64,000 nucleotides of DNA from Yoonia vestfoldensis (GTDB taxonomy: Bacteria; Pseudomonadota; Alphaproteobacteria; Rhodobacterales; Rhodobacteraceae). The translations under genes were made by a program, and so were the position numbers. This document shows, in pieces, positions 38,421 to 47,148 of this stretch. The stretch spans positions 496,001-560,000 of the forward strand of contig NZ_CP021431.1 of the NCBI RefSeq assembly GCF_002158905.1, written 5' to 3'. The notes beneath the pieces were generated by a model that did not search any database, was not told the DNA's origin, and saw only the letters and a program-made list of their open reading frames with translations. Position 1 is the stretch's first letter, and each line of letters begins with the position of its first letter.

Positions 38421-40712
38421 ATGAAGTTTCGATTCCCCATTTTCATCATCGACGAGGATTTCCGGTCGGAGAATTCCTCTGGTCTGGGCATCCGCGCCAT
38501 GGCCGAAGCGATCGAGAATGAAGGTTTCGAGGTCGTCGGTGTCACCAGCTATGGTGACCTGTCCCAGTTTGCGCAACAGCAGTCGCGGGCAAGTGCCTTT
38601 GTGTTGTCGATTGATGACGAGGAATTCAGCCCCGGGCCGGACCTTGACCCCGCCGTCCTGAACCTGCGCCATTTCATCGAAGAAGTGCGCCGCAAGAACG
38701 AGGATGTGCCGATCTATCTGCATGGCGAAACCAAGACCAGCCGCCACCTGCCCAATGATATCCTGCGCGAATTGCATGGATTCATCCATATGTTCGAGGA
38801 TACGCCCGAATTCGTCGCCCGCCATATCGTGCATGAGGCGAAGAAATATCTCGAAGGCATCCAGCCGCCGTTTTTCAAGGCGCTGCTGGATTACGCCGAG
38901 GATGGGTCTTATTCTTGGCATTGCCCCGGCCATTCGGGTGGCGTCGCCTTTCTGAAAAGCCCGATTGGCCAGATGTATCACCAGTTTTACGGTGAAAACA
39001 TGTTGCGCGCCGATGTGTGCAATTCGGTCGAGGAATTAGGCCAGCTGTTGGACCATAACGGTGCCATCGGCGCCTCTGAGCGCAATGCCGCGCGGATTTT
39101 CAACGCCGATCATTGTTTCTTTGTCACCAACGGCACCTCGACCAGCAACAAGATGGTCTGGCATCACACGGTCGCCCCCGGCGATGTCGTCGTCGTGGAC
39201 CGCAATTGCCACAAGTCGATCCTGCATAGCATCATCATGACCGGGGCTATTCCGGTTTTCCTGAAACCCACGCGCAACCATTACGGCATCATCGGGCCGA
39301 TCCAGCAAAGCGAATTCGAACCCGAGGCGATCAAGGCCAAGATCCGCGCCAATCCGCTGTTGGCCCATGTCGATCCCGAGACGGTCCAGCCGCGCATCAT
39401 GACGCTGACGCAATCGACCTATGACGGGGTGCTGTATAATACCGAAACCATCAAGGGTCTGCTGGACGGCTATGTCGAGAATTTGCATTTCGACGAGGCC
39501 TGGCTGCCCCATGCTGCGTTTCACAGCTTTTATAGCGATTTTCATTCGATGGGCCGCAAGCGCGAACGCCCGCGCCATTCGGTGACCTATGCCACCCAAT
39601 CCATCCACAAGCTGCTGGCGGGGATTTCACAGGCAAGCCATGTGCTGGTGCAGGATAGTCAGGATACGCAACTCGACCGGCATCTGTTTAACGAAGCCTA
39701 TCTGATGCATACCAGCACCAGCCCGCAATATAGCATCATCGCCAGCTGCGATGTGGCGGCCGCGATGATGGAACCGCCGGGCGGCGTGGCCTTGGTCGAG
39801 GAAAGCATTATGGAAGCGCTGGATTTCCGCCGCGCCATGCGCAAGGTCGATGCCGAATTCGGCGATGACGAATGGTGGTTCGAGGTCTGGGGGCCCGATG
39901 CGCTGGTCGAGGAAGGCATTGGTGATCCCAAGGATTGGGTTCTCAAGAAAACCGATGCCGATGGTGTGCAGGCCTCGGATGGGGCGGATTCGTGGCATGG
40001 CTTTGGCGATATGGCGCGCGGGTTCAACATGCTGGACCCGATCAAGACCACCATCGTGACACCCGGCCTGAACCTTGATGGCCGCTTCGAGGAGATGGGG
40101 ATTCCCGCCTCTATCGTGACCAAATATCTGGTTGAAAATGGCGTCGTCGTGGAAAAGACCGGGCTTTACAGTTTCTTCATCATGTTCACCATCGGGATCA
40201 CCAAGGGCCGGTGGAATTCGCTGCTGGCGGCACTGCAACAGTTCAAGGATGATTACGGGCGCAACCAGCCTTTGTGGCGCGTCATGCCCGAATTCATCGC
40301 CAAACATCCGCATTACGAAAAGATGGGCCTGCGCGATCTGTGCCAGCATGTCCACAGGCTCTATGCGAAATACGATATCGCGATCCTGTCGACAGAGATG
40401 TATCTGAGCGATCTGCAACCCGCGATGGCCCCGAATGACGCCTATGCCCATATCGCGCGGCGCACGACGCAACGTGTGCCGATTGACGATCTGGTGGGGC
40501 GCATCACCACCTCGCTGGTCACGCCTTATCCGCCGGGCATCCCGCTGCTGATCCCCGGTGAGGTGTTCAACACCAAGATCGTGGAATACCTCAAGTTCAA
40601 CCGCGAGTTTGAGCGCCTATGCCCGGGGTTCGAGAATGACATCCACGGGCTGGTGGTGGAAACCGGTGCAGACGGCGTGAAACGCTATTACGCCGATTGC
40701 GTCGCGGTCTGA
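38421..40712 (+). CDS. Orn/Lys/Arg decarboxylase (fold type I, large)
   Basis: PLP-dependent decarboxylation of a basic amino acid to a polyamine precursor such as agmatine, cadaverine or putrescine. 763 residues with a flavodoxin-like N-terminal wing domain (1-140), PLP domain with SWHCPGHSGG, NGTSTSNKMV and the Schiff-base Lys397 in SIHKLLAG, then a C-terminal domain. The large biodegradative class usually acts in acid resistance or polyamine synthesis. Which substrate is used cannot be read by eye. It stands alone with its own promoter and a 26-base inverted repeat after the stop. Confidence 0.92.
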   Translation: MKFRFPIFIIDEDFRSENSSGLGIRAMAEAIENEGFEVVGVTSYGDLSQFAQQQSRASAFVLSIDDEEFSPGPDLDPAVLNLRHFIEEVRRKNEDVPIYLHGETKTSRHLPNDILRELHGFIHMFEDTPEFVARHIVHEAKKYLEGIQPPFFKALLDYAEDGSYSWHCPGHSGGVAFLKSPIGQMYHQFYGENMLRADVCNSVEELGQLLDHNGAIGASERNAARIFNADHCFFVTNGTSTSNKMVWHHTVAPGDVVVVDRNCHKSILHSIIMTGAIPVFLKPTRNHYGIIGPIQQSEFEPEAIKAKIRANPLLAHVDPETVQPRIMTLTQSTYDGVLYNTETIKGLLDGYVENLHFDEAWLPHAAFHSFYSDFHSMGRKRERPRHSVTYATQSIHKLLAGISQASHVLVQDSQDTQLDRHLFNEAYLMHTSTSPQYSIIASCDVAAAMMEPPGGVALVEESIMEALDFRRAMRKVDAEFGDDEWWFEVWGPDALVEEGIGDPKDWVLKKTDADGVQASDGADSWHGFGDMARGFNMLDPIKTTIVTPGLNLDGRFEEMGIPASIVTKYLVENGVVVEKTGLYSFFIMFTIGITKGRWNSLLAALQQFKDDYGRNQPLWRVMPEFIAKHPHYEKMGLRDLCQHVHRLYAKYDIAILSTEMYLSDLQPAMAPNDAYAHIARRTTQRVPIDDLVGRITTSLVTPYPPGIPLLIPGEVFNTKIVEYLKFNREFERLCPGFENDIHGLVVETGADGVKRYYADCVAV

Positions 40713-40721
40713 ATGGGGCAG

Positions 40722-40747
40722 GTAAGGTGGATCAAGATCCACCTTAC
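40722..40747. terminator. 26-base perfect inverted repeat between convergent genes
   Basis: GTAAGGTGGATC (40722-40733) is followed after AA by its exact complement GATCCACCTTAC (40736-40747). It lies 9 bases after the decarboxylase stop and before the convergent aminotransferase gene. Probably a bidirectional terminator, though the two-base loop would open to a larger one in RNA. Confidence 0.6.
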
Positions 40748-40783
40748 GCGTTCTTTGTCACATGACGGCCGCAGGGTTGATCT

Positions 40784-40805
40784 TGATCCGATCCTGATCC
40801 GATCC
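40784..40805. repeat. Tandem 11-bp duplication
   Basis: TGATCCGATCC occurs twice in direct succession (40784-40794 and 40795-40805), between the inverted repeat and the aminotransferase stop. No function apparent. Confidence 0.7.
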
Positions 40806-40822
40806 GGCCCGTGCCTGTCACT

Positions 40823-42202
40823 TTATCCCAAGACCTGCGCCACGGCGTCTTTGGTCACGGTCACGATTTCATCCGCCTGCGCGCGGGTCAGCGGGAAGGG
40901 CGGGGCAAAGCCGATGATATCGCCCTGCGGCATGGCGCGGGCGATCACGCCGCGATCCAGCATGGCAGCCACGACACGCGGGGCCACCTTGTCGGCGGGG
41001 TCGAAAAACACGCGGTCATCGCGGTCCTTGACCAGCTCGACCGCGCACCACATGCCTTGCCCGCGCACATCGCCGACATGGGCGTGCCCGCCCATCGCGG
41101 CAGCCATGGTTTCGTTCAGATAGGCCCCGACGCTGCCCGCATTGGCGACAAGGTTCTGATCGTCCAGCAGTTTGAGGTTCGCGACACCCGCCGCCGCACA
41201 GATCGGATGCGCCGAATAGGTCCAACCATGGCCGAAGGGGCCGAATTCATCGGTGCCCTTTTCCAGCACGTCCCACATGCGGTCCGACACGATGGACCCC
41301 GACAAAGGCGCATAGGCCGAGGTCAGACCTTTGGCGATGGTGATCAGATCGGGTTTCAGCCCGTAATGGTCCGACCCCATCATCGTCCCTAGGCGGCCAA
41401 AGCCGGTCACGACCTCATCCGCGATCAGCAGGATGTCGTATTTGCGCAGCACCGTCTGGATCGCCTCCCAATAGCCCGCAGGTGGCGGCACGATCCCACC
41501 GGTGCCCAGCATCGGCTCGCCGATAAAGGCGGCAATCGTGTCGGGGCCTTCGCGCAGGATCAATTCCTCCAGCTTGGCCGCGCAATGGGCGGTAAAGGCG
41601 GCCTCGTCCATGTCGCGATCTGCACGGCGGTAGAAATAGGGCGCTTCGGTATGCAGCACCTGCGCAAGCGGCAGGTCGAATTTCTTGTGGAACAGTTCCA
41701 GCCCGGTCAGCGACCCGGTGACCAGCCCCGAGCCGTGATAGCCACGCCAGCGCGAGATGATCTTTTTCTTCTCGGGCCGGCCCAGCACGTTGTTGTAATA
41801 CCAGACCAATTTGACATTGGTTTCATTCGCATCCGACCCGCTGAGGCCATAATAGACGTGGTTCATCCCCTCGGGCGCGCGTTCCGCAATCATCCGCGAC
41901 AGGGTGATCGAGGCCTCGGTGCCATGGCCGACATAGGCGTGGTAATAGGCCAGCTCATGCGCCTGTTTGGCGATGGCTTCGGCGATTTCGGGGTGGCCAT
42001 AGCCGATATTGACGCAATAAAGCCCCGCAAAAGCATCCAGCGACCTGCGCCCTTCGCGGTCGGTGATATGCACGCCTTTGGCCGATTGGATGATCCGGTT
42101 GCCCATCTCGCGCCGTGCGAACTGGCCCAGATGGGTGGAGGGATGGAAGAAATGGTCGTGATCCCATTGGGTCAACTGGTCATTGGCTAGCTGGTCGGTC
42201 AT
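40823..42202 (-). CDS. doeD: Class III aminotransferase, probable diaminobutyrate transaminase
   Basis: 459 residues, omega-amino-acid:pyruvate aminotransferase family. Motifs: YYGLSGSDANETNVKL, ISRWRGYHGSGLVTGS, LLIADEVVTGFGRLG (PLP Asp) and the Schiff-base Lys in ITIAKGLTSAYAPL. Divergent from doeA-doeB, it fits DoeD, which removes the amino group of L-2,4-diaminobutyrate released from ectoine. A putrescine:pyruvate transaminase is the alternative, given the basic amino-acid decarboxylase next door. ATG 42202 has GGAG 6 bases upstream; an ATG at 42214 overlaps that site. Confidence 0.8.
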   Translation of the reverse strand: MTDQLANDQLTQWDHDHFFHPSTHLGQFARREMGNRIIQSAKGVHITDREGRRSLDAFAGLYCVNIGYGHPEIAEAIAKQAHELAYYHAYVGHGTEASITLSRMIAERAPEGMNHVYYGLSGSDANETNVKLVWYYNNVLGRPEKKKIISRWRGYHGSGLVTGSLTGLELFHKKFDLPLAQVLHTEAPYFYRRADRDMDEAAFTAHCAAKLEELILREGPDTIAAFIGEPMLGTGGIVPPPAGYWEAIQTVLRKYDILLIADEVVTGFGRLGTMMGSDHYGLKPDLITIAKGLTSAYAPLSGSIVSDRMWDVLEKGTDEFGPFGHGWTYSAHPICAAAGVANLKLLDDQNLVANAGSVGAYLNETMAAAMGGHAHVGDVRGQGMWCAVELVKDRDDRVFFDPADKVAPRVVAAMLDRGVIARAMPQGDIIGFAPPFPLTRAQADEIVTVTKDAVAQVLG

Positions 42203-42275
42203 CGCATTCTCCATCAGATTTGCGCGCAGTCTAGGCGGGATGGGCCGCAGCCTCCAGCCTGTTGGGGACGCTCTT

Positions 42276-42290
42276 TGTCGGAAAGCGACA
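42276..42290. promoter_or_regulatory. Palindrome in the doeD-doeA divergent promoter region
   Basis: TGTCG-GAAAG-CGACA is a perfect 5-bp dyad with a five-base spacer, placed about midway in the 169-base gap between the doeD and doeA starts. A candidate site for a regulator shared by both genes. No doe regulator gene (AsnC-type DoeX or MocR-type EnuR) is in the window. Confidence 0.45.
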
Positions 42291-42371
42291 TGCTTTGCCG
42301 GTGTTGGGGTATAGAGCGAGGGGCCAAAACAGCCCAGCCTTGGCCGGAATGCGATAATCAAAGGCCAGCTG

Positions 42372-43556
42372 ATGACCACTTTCGAGGCGAATTTCCCAAC
42401 CAGCGAATACCAGCGCCGGATCACCAAGACCCGCGCCGAGATGGCGCTGCGCGGGTTGGACGCGATCTTTGTCACCGACCCGTCGAACATGTCATGGCTG
42501 ACGGGCTATGACGGCTGGTCCTTCTATGTCTTTCAAGGCGTGATCCTGACCCATGACGGCGATCCTGTCTGGTGGGGCCGGGCGATGGATACATTGGGCG
42601 CGCGGCGCACCGTATTCATGGAAAGCGACGACATGATCCGCGGCTATGACGATACTTTCGTGCAGAACCCCGCCAAACACCCGATGCAGGAATTGGCGAA
42701 ATTGCTGGACGAACTCGGGTTGGCCAGTGCGCGGATCGGCGTCGAGATGGATAATTACTATTATTCCGCCGCCGCCCATGCTGCCTTGTTGGCGGGGCTG
42801 CCGCAGGCCAAGATCAGCGATTGCACCGGGCTGGTGAATTGGCAGCGCGCTGTCAAATCCGACCGCGAGATTGATTACATGCGCCGCGCCGCGCGGATCG
42901 TGGAAACCATGCATGCCCGCATCGTCGAACTGGCCGAACCCGGCCTGCGCAAGAATGACCTGATCGCTGATATCTATGCCACGGGGATCAGGGGGGCCGA
43001 TGGCCATTGGGGCGATTATCCCGCCATTGTGCCGATGGCTCCGTCTGGCATGGATGCCACCGCGCCCCATCTGACATGGGACGACCGCCCGATGAAAACC
43101 GGCGAAGCCACGTTTTTCGAGATTGCAGGCGCGCACCGCCGCTATCAATGCCCGCAATCGCGCACCTTGTTTCTGGGCAAGGTTCCTGACAAATACCGCG
43201 ACGCCGAAACCGCCGTGCTGGACGCGGTCGAGGCCGGGCTGGAACAGGCCCGCCCCGGCAATCAGGCGCAGGATATCGCCAATGCTTTCAACGCCGCGCT
43301 GAACAAGGCGGGCTATATCAAGGACAGCCGTTGCGGCTATGCTATCGGGATCAGCTATCCGCCTGATTGGGGCGAACGTACGATATCGTTCCGCAAGGGC
43401 GACACGACCATTCTGGAACCGGGAATGACCTTCCATTTCATGCCCGCGCTCTGGCTCGACGATGGCGGGCTCGAGATTACTGAACCGATCCTGATCACCG
43501 AGACAGGCTATGAATGTTTCTGCACGACGCCCCGCGCGCTGGTGGTCAAGGCATGA
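42372..43556 (+). CDS. doeA: Ectoine hydrolase
   Basis: Opens the ring of ectoine to N-alpha-acetyl-L-2,4-diaminobutyrate in catabolism of this compatible solute. 394 residues, creatinase/M24 'pita-bread' fold: N-terminal domain with FVTDPSNMSWLTGYDGWSF, C-terminal domain with FEIAGAHRRYQCPQSRT and FHFMPALWLDDGG. The metal ligands of M24 peptidases are partly replaced, as in DoeA and creatinase. ATG 42372. Overlaps doeB by ATGA. Confidence 0.92.
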   Translation: MTTFEANFPTSEYQRRITKTRAEMALRGLDAIFVTDPSNMSWLTGYDGWSFYVFQGVILTHDGDPVWWGRAMDTLGARRTVFMESDDMIRGYDDTFVQNPAKHPMQELAKLLDELGLASARIGVEMDNYYYSAAAHAALLAGLPQAKISDCTGLVNWQRAVKSDREIDYMRRAARIVETMHARIVELAEPGLRKNDLIADIYATGIRGADGHWGDYPAIVPMAPSGMDATAPHLTWDDRPMKTGEATFFEIAGAHRRYQCPQSRTLFLGKVPDKYRDAETAVLDAVEAGLEQARPGNQAQDIANAFNAALNKAGYIKDSRCGYAIGISYPPDWGERTISFRKGDTTILEPGMTFHFMPALWLDDGGLEITEPILITETGYECFCTTPRALVVKA

Positions 43557-44548
43557 TTACCCCGACCATCCCGCTTGATGCACAAGGTGTCCACCACGGT
43601 TTCCTGAAACTGCCCTATAGCCGCGATGACAGCGCTTGGGGGTCCGTCATGACCCCGATCACGGTGATCGCCAATGGGGATGGGCCGACGGCTTTGCTGA
43701 CGGGGGCCAATCACGGTGATGAATACGAAGGCCCTGTCGCCTTGCAGGAACTGGCCGCTACCTTGCAGCCCGACCAGATCACCGGGCGGGTGATCATCCT
43801 GCCGATGATGAACCTGCCGGCCTTTGCCGCGGGCGCGCGCTGTTCGCCCATTGATGGCGCGAATATGAACCGCAGCTTTCCGGGCCGTGCCGATGGCAGC
43901 GTGACGCAGAAGATCTGCCATTATATCGCGACCGAGCTGGTGCCTGTGGCCGATATCGTGCTGGATTTCCATTCCGGCGGGCGCACGCTGGATTTCCTGC
44001 CTTTCGCTGCTGCCCATATCCTGCCCGACAAGGTGCAAGAATCCGCCTGCATGGCCGCGATGCAGGCCTTTAACGCGCCATATTCGGTGCGGATGCTGGA
44101 AATCGACGCGGTCGGCATGTTCGACACAGAGGTCGAAAATCAAGGCAAGACCTTTGTCACAACCGAGCTGGGCGGGGCGGGCACGGCCACTGCGCGCAGC
44201 GTGGCCATCGCGCGCAAAGGTATCCGCAACCTGCTGATCCATTCCGGTATCATGCCGGGCGCGTTGCAGCTTGGCCCCACGGTTCAGCTGGATATGCCCG
44301 ATGACAGCTGCTTTGTGTTCGCGCAACATGCGGGGTTGATCGATTATCTGGTCGATCTGGGCGATGCCGTCAATCAGGGCCAACCCATCGCGCGGATCTG
44401 GCCCGCCGACCGGACCGGCGTGCCGCCTGTGATGTGCCATGCCGCCTGCACCGGTATCCTGACCGCGCGGCATGTGCCGGGGCTGGTCAAGCTGGGGGAT
44501 TTCGTCGCCTTGGTGGCCGTCGTCACCGGAACGCCGCCACAAGGGTGA
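43553..44548 (+). CDS. doeB: N-alpha-acetyl-L-2,4-diaminobutyrate deacetylase
   Basis: Removes the acetyl group from the DoeA product. 331 residues, succinylglutamate desuccinylase/aspartoacylase-like zinc hydrolase. Zinc ligands are visible in GANHGDEYEGPVA (His, Glu) and LDFHSGGRTLDF (His), with PIDGANMNRSFPG between. A C-terminal beta domain (AGLIDYLVDLGDAVNQGQPIA) resembles that of this family. ATG 43553 overlaps the doeA stop by ATGA. Confidence 0.92.
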   Translation: MITPTIPLDAQGVHHGFLKLPYSRDDSAWGSVMTPITVIANGDGPTALLTGANHGDEYEGPVALQELAATLQPDQITGRVIILPMMNLPAFAAGARCSPIDGANMNRSFPGRADGSVTQKICHYIATELVPVADIVLDFHSGGRTLDFLPFAAAHILPDKVQESACMAAMQAFNAPYSVRMLEIDAVGMFDTEVENQGKTFVTTELGGAGTATARSVAIARKGIRNLLIHSGIMPGALQLGPTVQLDMPDDSCFVFAQHAGLIDYLVDLGDAVNQGQPIARIWPADRTGVPPVMCHAACTGILTARHVPGLVKLGDFVALVAVVTGTPPQG

Positions 44549-44591
44549 TCACATGGCCCGCGCGACCCGCACCGCTGCGGGCCATTGATCA
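44546..44591. terminator. Hairpin containing the stop codons of both convergent genes
   Basis: ATGGCCCGC (44553-44561) pairs with GCGGGCCAT (44577-44585). Outside it TGATCA (44546-44551) pairs with TGATCA (44586-44591), with one bulged C. The doeB stop begins at 44546 and the TRAP permease stop ends at 44591, so both stops are inside the stem. Likely a bidirectional terminator. Confidence 0.65.
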
Positions 44592-46637
44592 GCCTGTCCG
44601 CGTGACACTTTGCACGCGGCGGGATTTCAGCCAGTTCCAGCCCAGCAGCCCCAAGACCACCATCGCCCCTGCTGTCTCGATCATCGTGTCGGGATTGAAG
44701 ATCGCGATCACCCCGGGCACCACCAACAGGCGCGACAGATTATCCATCCATGTGAACAGATAGCCTTCGATCGCGGCGGCAAAGCCGACCAGACCGATCA
44801 CGATGATGATGCCGGTCCAGATCACATACCATGTCTCGCCGCCCATGATGATCTCGGGGTTGAAGACCATGAAGGCGGGGATCAGATAGAGGCCCTTGGC
44901 ATATTTCCACGCCTGCATGCTGGTTTCCATCGGCTTGGACCCCGCAATCGCCGCCCCGGCAAAGCCCGCAAGGGCAATCGGCGGGGTGACATTGCTGTCC
45001 TGCGAATACCAGAACACCACCAGATGCGCGATCAACAGCGGCACGCCGAATTCGTTATGTAGCGCCGGTCCGACCAGCACGATCAGCACGATATAGGCGG
45101 CTGTCACCGGCAGGCCCATGCCAAGGATCAGGCTGGCCAGCAGCACGAAGATCAGCGCCAGCGGCAGGCTGCCCCCCGAAAGTGAGATCATCATGGACGA
45201 GAATTTCAGCCCCAGACCCGTCAGGCCGACGACACCAACGATAATGCCCGCGACCGCACAGGCCACGCTGACCGCCACCGCATTGCGCGCGCCCAGTTCC
45301 AGCGCCTGAGCGATCAATCGGATCCCGCGCCAGAGCGCGTCGCGCAGGCGCTCTGCCGTCAGGGGCTTGCCGTTTTGCGGATCAAGCAGGATCAGCGTGA
45401 CCCCCGCGCGCAAGGCGGTGACCGCGATCACCGACAGGATCGCCCAGAACCCCACCCGCGTCGGCGAGATGTTATTGACCAGCAGATAGATCAGCACGAC
45501 CAGCGGCACGATGAATTGCCAGCCCGCCGCCAGCACATGGCGCACGATCGGCAGGTCGGCCGCCGACAGCCCTGTCATGCCCGCCTTCATCGCGACCAGA
45601 TGGACGAACAGATAGACCGTGCCCAGATACAGGATCGCCGGAAAGATCGAGACCATGACGATGTCGATATAAGGCACGTTGGTATATTCCGAGATCAGGA
45701 AAGCCCCGGCCCCCATCAAAGGCGGCGTGATCTGCCCGCCGGTGGAGGCCGCAGCCTCGATCCCGCCGGCCTCTTTGGGTTTGTAGCCCAGCTTTTTCAT
45801 CAGCGGGATCGTGAAAGCCCCGGTTGTGACGACATTGGCGATGGCCGAGCCTGAAATCGACCCCATGCCAGCAGAGGCGATGACCGCCGCCTTGGCAGGC
45901 CCACCCGCTTTGCGGCCCGTTGCGGCAAAGGCCAGATCGATGAAAAACTTGCCCGCGCCGGTGACTTCCAGAAAGGCACCGAACAGCACGAACATGAAGA
46001 CATAGGTCGCAGCGACCCCCAATGGCAGGCCAAAGATCCCTTCCTGTCCCAGATAAAGCTGGCCGACCAACCGGTCGACGCTGGCGCCGCGATGCGACAG
46101 GATACCGGGCATCCATTCGCCCAGCCAGGGCAGCGCGCCGCGTGGTCCGGCCAGCGCATAGGCGATGGCGATCAGGCCGATGATGGTCATGCCCAGACCC
46201 ACGACACGGCGGCTTGCCTCAAGCACGGCCAGCGTGGCGATGATCCCCATGACGATATCGGTGCGCGACCACCAGCCCGCCCGGTTGATGATATCGTCAA
46301 GAAAATAGAAGATGTAGAACCCGCTCAGAAAGGCAGCGGTCAGGCAGATAGCATCAATGATCCAGCCGATGCTGCCGCGCGGCCGCGTGGTGCCGGTGAC
46401 CGGAAAGATCAGAAAGGCCAGAAACAGAACAAAGCCCAGATGCGCCGAGCGTTGATAGAACAGCCCCAGCGGTTCGATCCCCGCCGTATACATCTGGAAC
46501 AGCGACATGGTGATCGCAACCAGCGTGATCGTCCACAGGATCGGGCGCGGCTGGACCGCATCAGCCGAGCGCAGCGTCGGCGGCAGGTCGCTGTCCGCCT
46601 GATCTGTGTGGGACGTGTCGGATGTCTGGCTGGTCAT
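44589..46637 (-). CDS. TRAP transporter fused permease (4TM/12TM), TAXI type
   Basis: 682 residues, very hydrophobic; the small (DctQ-like, about 30-150) and large (DctM-like) membrane subunits of a TRAP system are joined. Conserved DctM segments include SAGMGSISGSAIANVVTTGAF, STGGQITPPLMGAGAFL and ILGMGLPVTAAYIVL. It imports an organic acid or similar solute with sodium or protons, using the TAXI binding protein encoded upstream in the same operon. Substrate unknown; fused TRAP-TAXI systems often carry dicarboxylates or glutamate. Its convergent end meets doeB, so a link to ectoine is not implied. Confidence 0.92.
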   Translation of the reverse strand: MTSQTSDTSHTDQADSDLPPTLRSADAVQPRPILWTITLVAITMSLFQMYTAGIEPLGLFYQRSAHLGFVLFLAFLIFPVTGTTRPRGSIGWIIDAICLTAAFLSGFYIFYFLDDIINRAGWWSRTDIVMGIIATLAVLEASRRVVGLGMTIIGLIAIAYALAGPRGALPWLGEWMPGILSHRGASVDRLVGQLYLGQEGIFGLPLGVAATYVFMFVLFGAFLEVTGAGKFFIDLAFAATGRKAGGPAKAAVIASAGMGSISGSAIANVVTTGAFTIPLMKKLGYKPKEAGGIEAAASTGGQITPPLMGAGAFLISEYTNVPYIDIVMVSIFPAILYLGTVYLFVHLVAMKAGMTGLSAADLPIVRHVLAAGWQFIVPLVVLIYLLVNNISPTRVGFWAILSVIAVTALRAGVTLILLDPQNGKPLTAERLRDALWRGIRLIAQALELGARNAVAVSVACAVAGIIVGVVGLTGLGLKFSSMMISLSGGSLPLALIFVLLASLILGMGLPVTAAYIVLIVLVGPALHNEFGVPLLIAHLVVFWYSQDSNVTPPIALAGFAGAAIAGSKPMETSMQAWKYAKGLYLIPAFMVFNPEIIMGGETWYVIWTGIIIVIGLVGFAAAIEGYLFTWMDNLSRLLVVPGVIAIFNPDTMIETAGAMVVLGLLGWNWLKSRRVQSVTRTG

Positions 46638-46671
46638 GGCGTCTATGTCCTGTCGATGCGGATTGCGGCTT

Positions 46672-47148
46672 TCAGTCGGGATACAGGGTCAGCCGCACGG
46701 CGGTCTGCGGCGCCATCCGGCTCAGACGCAGCGATTGGTCGGTGCCGGTCAGCCGGTGGTCAACCGCCGTGGACCCGACCCGCAAGGCCAGCGTATTACC
46801 CGGGATCGGTTCGGCGATATCGACGATCCAATAGCCGCCCGTGGGCGAGGGAATGATCCGGCCGCGTCCTGCGACCTCGCCCAATCCGGCGGCGAAATCA
46901 TGTAGAAAAGAGCGCGTCAGCGTCAGCTTGCCCGCGATATTTTCAAAACAATCTGCAACCGCCCCGCCGGTGACGGAATGGTTCCAGGTCAGGCAGATTT
47001 CCTCGCCCTGACGGAACGGCAATTCACCCAGCGGGGGGCCGGTGGTTTCGACCACCAACAAGGGTTGCGCCAGGCTTGGCGTGCCTGAAAAAAGTGTCGT
47101 GAAAAGAAGGGCGACACAGATGTGCCGCCCTGCCATTATTGCCATCAT
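46672..47148 (-). CDS. DUF1850 protein of the TRAP-TAXI operon
   Basis: 158 residues. A signal peptide-like start (RHICVALLFTTLFSGTPSLAQ) suggests a secreted or periplasmic protein; then LPFRQGEEICLTWNHSVTGGAVADCFE, with two cysteines that could form a disulfide. DUF1850 proteins are repeatedly found between TAXI and fused permease genes, so a helper role in this transporter is likely though unproven. ATG 47148 overlaps the TAXI stop; ATG 47145 and 47136 are alternatives. Confidence 0.8.
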   Translation of the reverse strand: MMAIMAGRHICVALLFTTLFSGTPSLAQPLLVVETTGPPLGELPFRQGEEICLTWNHSVTGGAVADCFENIAGKLTLTRSFLHDFAAGLGEVAGRGRIIPSPTGGYWIVDIAEPIPGNTLALRVGSTAVDHRLTGTDQSLRLSRMAPQTAVRLTLYPD

